From Pseudomonadota bacterium (GTDB taxonomy: Bacteria; Pseudomonadota; Alphaproteobacteria; Rhizobiales; Pleomorphomonadaceae), in NCBI GenBank assembly GCA_023436885.1, contig JAEZHI010000004.1, positions 186,001-250,000 of the forward strand: a stretch of 64,000 nucleotides of DNA, written 5' to 3'. Under the pieces are notes generated by a model. That model was not told where the DNA came from. It saw only the letters and a list, made by a program, of their open reading frames with translations, and ran no database searches. Both the position numbers and the translations under genes were made by a program. Below are positions 51,477-59,028 of this stretch, in pieces. The number at the start of each line of letters is the position of its first letter. The stretch's first letter is position 1.

Positions 51477-53042
51477 CTAGTTGATAGCAGTTCTGTCCTC
51501 TGACCTGACGGGCCACGTCATCTGGAGCAAATTGATTGTCTGCTCGGCCGGCACAGCCCGACTGAACAAGAAGCCCTGCCCCTGATGACAGCCGAGCAAT
51601 TGAAGGGTCTCCGCTTGAGATGTCTCTTCAATACCCTCGGCAATGGTCTTCATCCCCAACCCACGACCGAGACCGATCATGGCGCGGATGATCATGGCCT
51701 GTCTCGCATCGTCGAGGAACGACGACACAAAACTGCGATCAATCTTGAGTTTGTCGAACCTCAACCGTGATAGCTGCGACAGGCTTGAATACCCTGTTCC
51801 GAAATCGTCAATGGCGATATGAACTCCGGCCTCTCTAAGCTCGTCCAATAGGACGGATACCAGCTGAGCATCCTTCACGAACATGGACTCGGTAATTTCA
51901 ACCTCAAGCTGGTTGGGAGAAAGTCCGGTTGCCGCAAGGGTCTCAAGCATCTTTCGCCCAAAATTTCGGTCATTGAACTGGGCGGGAGATACATTGAACG
52001 ACAGCCTGATACCCCGAGGCCATTTGGCTGCGTCCCTGCACGCTTGGGCAAGCAGAACCTCGGAGAGTTCGCCTATCATGCCGGTCTCCTCGGCCAATGG
52101 GATGAACTCTGCAGGAGAAACGAAGCTGCCGTCAGGGCGACGCCACCGCGCCAAGGCCTCAAAACCAATTATGCGTCCTGAAGCAAGATCTATCATTGGC
52201 TGGTAATAGGGACGGACGTCGCCCGATTTCAGGGCCGCGCGCAGTTGCTTGTCGAGTTCCGCATACTTCGCTGTTGCCTCGTCAATCGCCGTATCAAACC
52301 ACTTGGGATCGCCGGATTGCTCTCTTTTTGCCGCTGAGACCGCGGAGAGCGTGCATCTGAGGAGATATTTCAGGTTTGCGGCGTCGTCCGGATAACGCGC
52401 CATTCCGACATAGGCGGAAACTTCGTAATAGTGGTCGCTGATCTCGATGGGTGCGGACACCTGCTTGATCGCGCGCCGCGCCAACTTCTCCCAGTCTTTC
52501 GTCGCCGAGCCTTCCTGAGACGCATAAAACTGATCTCCGCCGAGCCTGAACAAGAAGCCATCTGCAAAGACGTCACGAAGCCGATCGGCAACAACCACCA
52601 GAATCTCGTCGCCAATTTCGCTTCCGTAAATATCGTTGATGCTCTTGAAGCCTTGTATGTCGATGACCATCGCCAGATAAGGCGACCCCGTCTTACCTTT
52701 TTCTCTGAGCCGCTCGACCTCTTGCTTAAGCCCAATGCGGTTGGGGAGCCGCGTCAGCGGATCGTGCGCTGCTATCCAGGAAACGTCGCGCTCCGCTCGC
52801 ATACGATGGACCATTTCGGTCTTCATATCGTGCAGCCGGCGGAATCCGAAAACAAAGCCCAGTACGCCGATAATTGCCAAGGTCAAGAGCACTTCATCCG
52901 CTTGGATGTACTCGTACCTGAGAAGAAAGTCGTTAAGGCCGTCGTAGAAGTTCAGCCATTCGAACAAGGAAAAAATCAGGATTCCAATGAAAACGAGGAT
53001 TGCCGCATCTCGCGTTGCTCTTCCCCCCTTCATAATCCGCAT
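51477..53042 (-). CDS. GGDEF-EAL protein, degenerate GGDEF, probable c-di-GMP phosphodiesterase
   Basis: 521 residues. Two N-terminal membrane helices (AAILVFIGILIFSLFEWL and EVLLTLAIIGVLGFVFGF) precede a GGDEF domain and an EAL domain. The GGDEF site reads RLGGDQFYA, with Gln replacing the catalytic Glu, so cyclase activity is doubtful. The EAL side is complete: FEALARWRRPDG, SFNVSPAQF, VEITES, IDDFGTGYSSL, LKIDRSFV, TIAEGIE. The expected net role is c-di-GMP breakdown, perhaps GTP-modulated. ATG 53042 follows GAGGTGAG; a GTG at 53060 is in frame. Confidence 0.88.
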   Translation of the reverse strand: MRIMKGGRATRDAAILVFIGILIFSLFEWLNFYDGLNDFLLRYEYIQADEVLLTLAIIGVLGFVFGFRRLHDMKTEMVHRMRAERDVSWIAAHDPLTRLPNRIGLKQEVERLREKGKTGSPYLAMVIDIQGFKSINDIYGSEIGDEILVVVADRLRDVFADGFLFRLGGDQFYASQEGSATKDWEKLARRAIKQVSAPIEISDHYYEVSAYVGMARYPDDAANLKYLLRCTLSAVSAAKREQSGDPKWFDTAIDEATAKYAELDKQLRAALKSGDVRPYYQPMIDLASGRIIGFEALARWRRPDGSFVSPAEFIPLAEETGMIGELSEVLLAQACRDAAKWPRGIRLSFNVSPAQFNDRNFGRKMLETLAATGLSPNQLEVEITESMFVKDAQLVSVLLDELREAGVHIAIDDFGTGYSSLSQLSRLRFDKLKIDRSFVSSFLDDARQAMIIRAMIGLGRGLGMKTIAEGIEETSQAETLQLLGCHQGQGFLFSRAVPAEQTINLLQMTWPVRSEDRTAIN

Positions 53043-53270
53043 TTTCTCACCTCGAGCCACGCATCAACACGACGCAACGCGTTGCATATGGAATTATAGG
53101 CGACCAAAAACATAAGCCTCACAAGCATACTTTATATGTATCTGCTGAACTAATTAACGATTTACGGATCCCGTCGCTGCCTTAGGAGATGTTTTAAGCT
53201 AGCAACCTAGTTGAAATTAACAGTGGGATGCCGTCGTTCATCAGTTGGCGTGAAATGCCTGACCGTCATT

Positions 53271-53310
53271 TGGTGCAGGCATCGACGCATGCTGCACCAA
53301 CCCATGGTGC
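53271..53310 (+). ncRNA. Candidate structured RNA with two competing hairpins
   Basis: TGGTGCA-g-GCAT (53271-53282) pairs with ATGC-TGCACCA near 53289-53299: an 11-base-pair stem with one bulged G and a 6-base loop. GCACCA at 53294-53299 can instead pair with TGGTGC at 53305-53310 over a 5-base loop. The two folds exclude each other. A terminator active on the + strand lies at 53463-53498, so a short rightward transcript of 200-300 bases is possible. No RNA family was recognised. Confidence 0.3.
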
Positions 53311-53462
53311 GCCGCGTCCCCTTATAATGTCCGGGGCTACCAATGCCGCTTCTGACACGATGGTAGAATCAATGGTTCATCGGATGGCAACAGAGCGCTC
53401 TTTTGGCGGAGTGGATTTTGATCGGCAGGTTTGCTCGAATGCTGTCTCTGCTGGAAAGGGGC

Positions 53463-53498
53463 ATAAAAAAACCGGGCACTTAAAGGCCCGGCTTTTTT
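53463..53498. terminator. Bidirectional terminator beside tRNA-Leu
   Basis: CCGGGC (53472-53477) and GCCCGG (53486-53491) form the stem, flanked by an A-run on the left and CTTTTTT on the right that lengthen it. On the reverse strand it ends the tRNA-Leu transcript with a 7-T run; on the + strand it ends in 6 T. Confidence 0.88.
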
Positions 53499-53501
53499 AG
53501 A

Positions 53502-53586
53502 TGGTGCGGTCGAGAAGACTCGAACTTCCACGTCTTGCGACACAGCGACCTCAACGCTGCGCGTCTACCAATTCCGCCACGACCGC
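53502..53586 (-). tRNA. tRNA-Leu(GAG)
   Basis: On the reverse strand the sequence starts GCGGTCGTGGCGGAATTGG and ends with the pairing CGACCGC plus A and an encoded CCA (53504-53502). The acceptor stem of 7 pairs is perfect. The anticodon stem CAGCG/CGCTG holds the loop TTGAGGT, giving anticodon GAG (leucine, CUC/CUU). A long variable arm (class II) is present, as expected for tRNA-Leu. Length is 85 bases. Confidence 0.97.
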
Positions 53587-53713
53587 ATCGTGGTAGATGC
53601 CACCCCTTCCGGGCCGGCGCCGGGTATCTAGCAAGAGATTCTCCGGGGCACAAGAGGGAGGGGAGAAGAATTTTGTCGGCATCGGAAAAACGGCTGAAAA
53701 CCGGGAATTGCAG

Positions 53714-53980
53714 TTAGATTTTCACAACGTCGTCTTGGCGGCGGTAAGAGGCTGCACGATTCAGCACCTCGGTAATGGATACAGTGACGCGATCCCCTTT
53801 CAGCACCACCTGCCCTCTTGCTACCGGCAGGTTGTTGGCAAGGATGTCGACATCGTCATCCGCCGAGTGGTCCAGCTCGATTACCGCGCCGCGTCCCATG
53901 CGTAACAGCTGATGAATGGGCATGGTCTGCCCGCCAAGCACGACAGAGATCTCGACTTTAATCTTCTCCAGAGTGGCCAT
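53714..53980 (-). CDS. fliN: FliN-family flagellar motor switch protein, one-domain orphan
   Basis: 88 residues consisting almost only of a SpoA/FliN C-terminal domain: KIKVEISVVLGGQTMPIHQL, MGRGAVIELDHSADDDVDIL, NLPVARGQVVLKGDRVTVSI, TEVLNR. FliN forms the base of the flagellar C-ring, which sets rotation direction. Typical FliN has ~30-80 more N-terminal residues, and lies in a flagellar cluster; here there is no other flagellar gene. Whether it acts in the flagellar motor or in another SpoA-type export or switch complex is open. It is divergent from lipB. Confidence 0.75.
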   Translation of the reverse strand: MATLEKIKVEISVVLGGQTMPIHQLLRMGRGAVIELDHSADDDVDILANNLPVARGQVVLKGDRVTVSITEVLNRAASYRRQDDVVKI

Positions 53981-54131
53981 CGATCCTATCTTCCACGTTC
54001 CCGGCGGCGTATTTTGGCGACAAGCTGAAGCGCTCGAATATAAGGCAACAAGTCCCAGCTCGCAGCTCGGATGAGTGTTTGCGGCATAAGGTTACTGAAT
54101 GGTTAATGAGAGATCCAAAATCAGGACGGAT

Positions 54132-54809
54132 ATGCATGCTATACCGGGGTCGGCTCCGGTGGAGTGGAGCGTTGCGCCCGGATTGACCGATTATGAAGTG
54201 GCTGTCGCTTTCATGGAAGCCCGCGTTGCGGCAATTGCCCAAGGGCGCGCGTCCGAACTCGTCTGGTTGGTCGAGCACACTCCCCTCTATACGGCCGGCA
54301 CCAGCGCACACGATGAAGATCTCGTTGATGCGGGCCGGTTCCCCGTTTTTCGGAGTGGGCGCGGCGGGCAATACACCTATCATGGGCCGGGCCAGAGAGT
54401 TGTCTACGTTATGCTCGATCTGGAGCGTCGCGGCAGGGATATCAGGGCGTTTGTTGCCGCGCTTGAGCGCTGGATCATTGGGGCGCTGGCGTCATTCAAC
54501 ATTCGAGGCGAGACGCGGGAGGACCGCGTTGGTGTGTGGGTTCGGCGACCGGACAAGGGCGAAGGTGTCGAGGACAAGATCGCAGCCATTGGCATTCGCG
54601 TCCGTCGCTGGGTGAGTTTTCATGGCATCAGTCTCAACGTCGAGCCGGATCTCGGTCACTTCTCTGGAATCGTACCCTGCGGCATCCGCGGCCACGGGGT
54701 TACGAGCCTGGTCGATCTCGGTTTGCCTGTCACCATGGAGGATGCAGATGAAGCGCTCAAAATGAGCTTCGCCGAGGTCTTCGGCCCATGTGAAGTGACG
54801 CCCAACTGA
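54132..54809 (+). CDS. lipB: Octanoyl-[ACP]:protein N-octanoyltransferase
   Basis: Transfers octanoate from acyl carrier protein to the lipoyl domains of 2-oxoacid dehydrogenases and GcvH, first step of lipoate synthesis. 225 residues from ATG 54132. Signatures: LVEHTPLYTAGTS, RSGRGGQYTYHGPGQRVVYV, EDKIAAIGIRVRRWVSFHGI (active-site Lys), and SGIVPCGIRGHGVTSL (active-site Cys). The frame starts at 54099, but AGGA lies six bases before 54132. No lipA is in view. Confidence 0.94.
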   Translation: MHAIPGSAPVEWSVAPGLTDYEVAVAFMEARVAAIAQGRASELVWLVEHTPLYTAGTSAHDEDLVDAGRFPVFRSGRGGQYTYHGPGQRVVYVMLDLERRGRDIRAFVAALERWIIGALASFNIRGETREDRVGVWVRRPDKGEGVEDKIAAIGIRVRRWVSFHGISLNVEPDLGHFSGIVPCGIRGHGVTSLVDLGLPVTMEDADEALKMSFAEVFGPCEVTPN

Positions 54810-55179
54810 TGGAGCTGCGGCTGCGGATCAAGGCCCTCGAACATGGACGGAAACCTTGGCCATCGGCCAAGCCGCTCTACCGACGGGAACCAAATCCATC
54901 GAAACTAAGTGTGCTCGGCATGAAAGGCTCGAACTTCGGCACTTACGTTCTTCACGTGCATGTTTCATTCTCAGAAGTTCGACCTGTTATGTAGCCGGAA
55001 TAGAAATGCGCTAGAGATTTCAAGGTAATTGATCCAGCAACCCCCGAATTGTCATACTTAAGAAACCGATTCAAGTCCTGAAGTCAAAAACCGGATCAGC
55101 CCTGTCATCAATGGGATCAAACTAGACGGCCGTGTATTTTTCCCAGAATAGTCCCCAAAAAGCCAACGGCAAACCCGGA

Positions 55180-55185
55180 TATAAT
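55180..55185 (+). promoter_or_regulatory. -10 element of the ytfQ operon
   Basis: Consensus TATAAT in an A/T-rich stretch 180 bases before ytfQ. No match to TTGACA lies 16-18 bases upstream, so expression probably needs an activator, plausibly the AraC-like protein encoded at 62663-63619. Confidence 0.4.
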
Positions 55186-55230
55186 ACCTTAGTATAGGTC
55201 TCTATTTCGTAGCGGTTAGCAGAATATTCC

Positions 55231-55278
55231 ATGAAGGAGGCTGATTTGTCTCTTTTGCAAAAATGTCCGCTGAGTTAA
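55231..55278 (+). CDS. Possible leader peptide upstream of ytfQ
   Basis: A perfect AAGGAGG at 55234-55240 lies 5 bases before TTG 55246, which opens a 10-codon frame (MSLLQKCPLS) ending at TAA 55276-55278. An in-frame ATG at 55231 gives 15 codons but overlaps the ribosome site. It ends 85 bases before ytfQ. It could be a regulatory leader peptide; equally the purine-rich run may be chance. Confidence 0.3.
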   Translation: MKEADLSLLQKCPLS

Positions 55279-55363
55279 CTTGCCTTCTAGCCGGTGTGGA
55301 GGCCGGCATCCAGGCAGTGAAACTCGGTCTTCTGGCCGCCCCTGGACAAATGTGGAGGAGAGA

Positions 55364-56320
55364 ATGCGCACTCTTAATTTGCTCGCCGCGACTGCCTTTG
55401 CGACGGCCCTTTCTATTTCGTCCGCTTTCGCGCTGACCGTTGGCTTCTCGCAGATCGGTTCGGAGTCTGGCTGGCGCGCTGCCGAAACGAGCGTCACCAA
55501 GCTTGAGGCTCAGAAGCGTGGCATTGACCTGAAGTTTGCTGATGCTCAGCAGAAGCAGGAAAATCAGATCAAGGCCGTCCGCTCGTTCATCGCGCAGGGT
55601 GTGGACGCCATCTTCATTGCTCCGGTGGTCGCCACTGGTTGGGATGCCGTCCTGAAGGAAGCCAAGGAAGCCAAGATCCCGGTCATTCTGCTTGACCGCA
55701 CCATCGACGCTCCCAAGGATCTTTATCTGACCGCCGTGACGTCTGATACCGTCTATGAAGGCAAGGTTGCCGGTGACTGGCTCGTCAAAACCGTCGGCGA
55801 CAAGCCCTGCAACATCGTGGAGCTCCAGGGCACGACCGGCTCTTCGCCGGCCATCAACCGCAAGAAGGGCTTCGACGAAGCTATCGCCAGCCATTCGAAC
55901 CTGAAGATCATTCGCAGCCAGACCGGCGACTTCACCCGTACCAAGGGTAAGGAAGTCATGGAGAGCTTCATCAAGGCTGAGGGCGGCGGCAAGAACATTT
56001 GCGCGCTCTATGCTCACAACGACGACATGGCCGTTGGCGCCATCCAGGCCATCAAGGAAGCTGGCCTGAAGCCGGGCAAGGACATCCTGGTCGTCTCCGT
56101 TGACGCCGTTCCGGATATCTTCCAGGCGTTCATCGCTGGCGAAGCCAATGCGACCGTCGAGTTGACCCCGAACATGGCCGGCCCGGCCTTCGATGCCCTT
56201 GACGCCTATCTCAAGGACAAGAAGGAGCCCGCCAAGTGGATCCAGACCGAGTCCAAGCTCTATACGCCTGCTGATAATCCGCAGAAGGTGTACGACGAGA
56301 AGAAGGGTCTCGGTTACTGA
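55364..56320 (+). CDS. ytfQ: Galactofuranose/galactose ABC transporter substrate-binding protein
   Basis: Periplasmic receptor of the YtfQRT-YjfF importer, which in E. coli prefers galactofuranose over galactopyranose. 318 residues, the same length as E. coli YtfQ. It has a signal peptide (AATAFATALSISSAFA) and GFSQIGSESGWRAAETSV, QQKQENQIKAVRSFIAQGVD, IFIAPVVATGWDAVLKEAKE and CALYAHNDDMAVGAIQAIKE, all very close to YtfQ as I know it. GGAGGAG precedes ATG 55364. It is first in the operon ytfQ-ytfR-ytfT-yjfF. Confidence 0.92.
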   Translation: MRTLNLLAATAFATALSISSAFALTVGFSQIGSESGWRAAETSVTKLEAQKRGIDLKFADAQQKQENQIKAVRSFIAQGVDAIFIAPVVATGWDAVLKEAKEAKIPVILLDRTIDAPKDLYLTAVTSDTVYEGKVAGDWLVKTVGDKPCNIVELQGTTGSSPAINRKKGFDEAIASHSNLKIIRSQTGDFTRTKGKEVMESFIKAEGGGKNICALYAHNDDMAVGAIQAIKEAGLKPGKDILVVSVDAVPDIFQAFIAGEANATVELTPNMAGPAFDALDAYLKDKKEPAKWIQTESKLYTPADNPQKVYDEKKGLGY

Positions 56321-56329
56321 TACCGACCC

Positions 56330-56362
56330 GGAGCGCCGCCCGCCCACTTAGGGCGGCGTTCC
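56330..56362 (+). repeat. Intercistronic hairpin after ytfQ
   Basis: GGAGCGCCGCCC (56330-56341) pairs with GGGCGGCGTTCC (56351-56362), 12 pairs including one G-U, loop 9. Such hairpins after a binding-protein gene protect its mRNA and thin out downstream expression. No T-run, so read-through into ytfR is expected. Confidence 0.7.
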
Positions 56363-56473
56363 TTTCATTGCCGGGCCGCTTTTCCGGCTGCTGGCGGGCT
56401 TGTCCCTCGGGGTGAGGCCGCCGCATCGGAGAGCGGCCTGTTTCTTTGAACGGCAATAGTTGGACCAGCTATC

Positions 56474-57994
56474 ATGGCGAACGCTCAGCCACTGCTATCC
56501 GTACGCGGAGTCAGCAAGGCCTTTCTCGGCGTGTCCGCGCTTGAGAACGTCGATTTCACACTGAAGGCCGGCGAGGTACACGCTCTTCTCGGCGAGAATG
56601 GTGCGGGCAAGTCGACCCTCATTAAAATCATTACGGGCGCCTACCGCCGCGACGAAGGCGAGGTCCTTCTCGAAGGAACTCCGATTTATCCGCGCGATGT
56701 CGTCGATGCCCAGAAGCTCGGCATCGGCACCGTGTATCAGGAGGTCAACCTCCTAACTAATCTGACCGTGGCCGAGAATCTTTTTCTCGGTCGTCAGCCG
56801 AAGCGTTTCGGGTTTACCGACGTCCGCGAGATGAACCGCCGGTCGCGTGCGATCCTCGACACCTACGGGCTCCACATTGATGTCACTGCGCCGCTGGCCA
56901 ACTTCTCGGTCGCGATCCAGCAGGTCGTTGCGATCGCTCGCGCCGTCGATATTTCCGGCAAGGTTCTCGTGCTTGATGAGCCGACGGCCAGTCTCGACGC
57001 CCACGAGGTTGAGATGCTGTTCGCCGTGGTTCGCCAGCTCCGCGAACGCGGTATGGGCATTATCTTCATCAGTCACTTCCTCGATCAGGTTTATGATATT
57101 GCCGACAGCATTACGGTGCTGCGCAATGGTCGGCTGATCGACAGCGTACCTGTTGCTGGTCTTGATCGGCTGAAGCTGGTGTCCATGATGCTTGGGCGCC
57201 AGCTCGAAGCCGACATCAAGCGCACAATCGATCCCAACACCGCCAAATCCGAGCCGCTGGTTTCACTGCGCGGCCTTGGCAAGCGTGGCAACATCGACCC
57301 GCTGGACCTCGATATTCGCCAAGGCGAAGTGGTCGGTATTGCCGGCCTGCTCGGCTCTGGCCGTACGGAGACCGCTCAGCTCGTGTTTGGTATTGAACGC
57401 GCCGACAGCGGTACGATCAGCGTGGCAGGCACGCCGGTGAATATGACCTCGCCGCGCAAGGCGATTGCTCAGGGCTTCGCCTTCTGTCCTGAGGATCGCA
57501 AGACGGACGGCATTGTCGGCGATCTGTCGGTGCGTGAGAACATCATCTTCGCGTTGCAGGCACAGCGCGGCTGGATGCGTCCCCTCTCCCGCTCTGAACA
57601 GGAAGCGTTGGCCGATCGCTATATCGCTGCTCTCGACATCAGAACATCCGACCGCGAGAAGCCCATCAAGTTCCTGTCCGGTGGTAATCAGCAAAAGGTG
57701 CTGCTTGCCCGTTGGCTCGCGACCAATCCGCGCTTCCTGATCCTCGATGAGCCGACGCGCGGCATTGACGTCGGGGCGCACGCCGAAATCATTCGCCTGA
57801 TCATCGATCTCTGCGAACGCGGCATGGCGCTCCTCGTCATATCGTCCGAGCTCGGCGAGCTTGTCGGCTACTCTTCCCGCATCATCGTGCTGAGAGATCG
57901 CAAGATGGTCAGCGAACTAACCGGCGAAGAGATTTCAACAGACCACATCATGAAGGCCATCGCGTCGCATGGCGCGACCGGGGAGGCAGCGTAA
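56474..57994 (+). CDS. ytfR: Sugar ABC transporter ATP-binding protein (YtfR)
   Basis: 506-residue fusion of two ABC domains that powers galactofuranose/galactose import. First domain: Walker A LLGENGAGKSTLIK, a degenerate signature NFSVAIQQVVAIARA, Walker B VLVLDEPTASLD. Second domain: a degenerate loop GLLGSGRTETAQLV, signature LSGGNQQKVLLARWL, and LILDEPTRGIDVGAHAE. This asymmetry is normal for the carbohydrate-uptake-2 group (RbsA, MglA, YtfR). Its stop overlaps the ytfT start by one base. Confidence 0.92.
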   Translation: MANAQPLLSVRGVSKAFLGVSALENVDFTLKAGEVHALLGENGAGKSTLIKIITGAYRRDEGEVLLEGTPIYPRDVVDAQKLGIGTVYQEVNLLTNLTVAENLFLGRQPKRFGFTDVREMNRRSRAILDTYGLHIDVTAPLANFSVAIQQVVAIARAVDISGKVLVLDEPTASLDAHEVEMLFAVVRQLRERGMGIIFISHFLDQVYDIADSITVLRNGRLIDSVPVAGLDRLKLVSMMLGRQLEADIKRTIDPNTAKSEPLVSLRGLGKRGNIDPLDLDIRQGEVVGIAGLLGSGRTETAQLVFGIERADSGTISVAGTPVNMTSPRKAIAQGFAFCPEDRKTDGIVGDLSVRENIIFALQAQRGWMRPLSRSEQEALADRYIAALDIRTSDREKPIKFLSGGNQQKVLLARWLATNPRFLILDEPTRGIDVGAHAEIIRLIIDLCERGMALLVISSELGELVGYSSRIIVLRDRKMVSELTGEEISTDHIMKAIASHGATGEAA

Positions 57995-59028
57995 TGGCCA
58001 TTCCAACTATCGTCCGCGAGCGGACACCTCAGTTGATCGTCCTAGCGGTCATCCTGGTGCTCAATGCCGTCATCTCACCGGGATTCTTCTCGATCGAAAT
58101 CCAGAACGATCGTCTTTATGGTTCCCTGATAGACGTCCTCAACCGTGGCGCTCCGGTGACCCTTCTGGCCATCGGCATGACGCTGGTGATTGCCACCAAG
58201 GGCATCGACCTGTCGGTCGGCGCGGTGATGGCGATTGTCGGCGCAGTGGCAGCTTCGCTGATCACGTCTGGCTACTCGCTGCCGGCAACGCTGGCCGGCT
58301 CGCTGTTCGTCGGCCTTGTCTGCGGTCTCTGGAACGGTGCTCTGGTTGCGCTGCTCGATATCCAGCCGATCATCGCCACTCTGATTCTGATGGTGGCCGG
58401 GCGCGGCATAGCGCAGCTCATTACAGAAGGCGTCATTCTGACATTCAACGACAAGCCCGAACTGATCTTTGTCGGTTCGGGGTCGTTCCTGACTTTGCCG
58501 ATGCCGGTCGTGATCTGGATCGTAGTCGCTATTCTGGCCATACTGATTGTCCGCCGTTCAGCGCTTGGCCTGCTGATCGAGGCGATTGGCGTCAATCGAC
58601 GTGCTTCCACACTCTCCGGCGTCAATTCGCGCGTCATCCTGCTCGCCGTCTACGCGGTGTCAGGTGTCTGCGCCTCGATCGCTGGCGTGATTGCAGCCGC
58701 CGACATCAAGGGTGCTGACGCCAATAACGCCGGTCTCTGGCTCGAGATGGATGCCATCCTGGCCGTGGTCATAGGTGGTACGTCGCTGCTGGGCGGGCGC
58801 TTCTCGCTCGTTGGCTCTCTGATGGGAGCCATGATCATCCAGTCGCTCAACACCGGTATTCTTCTCGCGGGCTTCCCGCCGGAATTCAACCTCATCATCA
58901 AGGCGGCGATCATTCTGATCATTCTGATCGTGCAGTCGCCAGCCAGCCAGGCGGCCATGGCCAACTTCCGCGCCAGCCGGCACACCGTGGCAGTCAAGAC
59001 TGAAAGCAGGGAGCACGCGGCGCGATGA
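57994..59028 (+). CDS. ytfT: Sugar ABC transporter permease (YtfT)
   Basis: 344-residue inner-membrane permease of the RbsC/MglC type with about 8-10 helices. The family motif LAIGMTLVIATKGIDLSVGAVMAIVGAV is split across helices near residues 55-85. Later GVNRRASTLSGVNSR is the cytoplasmic coupling loop, followed by AVVIGGTSLLGGRFSLVGSL. It forms the permease pair with YjfF. Start ATG 57994 overlaps the ytfR stop; its own stop overlaps the yjfF start by 4 bases. Confidence 0.92.
   Translation: MAIPTIVRERTPQLIVLAVILVLNAVISPGFFSIEIQNDRLYGSLIDVLNRGAPVTLLAIGMTLVIATKGIDLSVGAVMAIVGAVAASLITSGYSLPATLAGSLFVGLVCGLWNGALVALLDIQPIIATLILMVAGRGIAQLITEGVILTFNDKPELIFVGSGSFLTLPMPVVIWIVVAILAILIVRRSALGLLIEAIGVNRRASTLSGVNSRVILLAVYAVSGVCASIAGVIAAADIKGADANNAGLWLEMDAILAVVIGGTSLLGGRFSLVGSLMGAMIIQSLNTGILLAGFPPEFNLIIKAAIILIILIVQSPASQAAMANFRASRHTVAVKTESREHAAR

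Larger units (their letters stand above)
53043..53501. other. Intergenic region with strong hairpins
   Basis: About 460 bases between the GGDEF-EAL gene and tRNA-Leu. An open frame at 53228-53500 exists but ends inside a terminator and has no ribosome site, so I do not call it. Notable are the nested inverted repeats at 53271-53310, a TATAAT at 53323-53328, and a terminator at 53463-53498; see separate entries. Confidence 0.45.
54810..55363. other. Intergenic region upstream of ytfQ
   Basis: About 550 bases, largely without coding potential. A perfect 7-base-pair hairpin, CTTGGCC-ATC-GGCCAAG at 54855-54871, may mark the end of the lipB mRNA. A TATAAT at 55180-55185 is a likely -10 for the ytfQ operon, without a good -35, which suggests activator dependence. 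A possible leader peptide is listed separately. The open frame starting on the lipB stop (54809) looks non-coding. Confidence 0.5.

Noticed and set aside
53228..53500. 90-codon forward frame beside tRNA-Leu
   Set aside because: No ribosome site, ends inside a terminator stem, composition not coding-like. The DNA is better viewed as a possible structured RNA.
53502..53586. tRNA-Leu as an integration site for a mobile element
   Set aside because: No integrase, no direct repeat of the tRNA 3' end and no change in gene content on either side.
54809..54994. 61-codon frame starting on the lipB stop codon
   Set aside because: The overlap is tempting, but residues look random and a hairpin that may end the lipB mRNA lies within it.
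55202..56347. 381-codon reverse frame
   Set aside because: Antisense shadow of ytfQ, which matches E. coli YtfQ in length and motifs.
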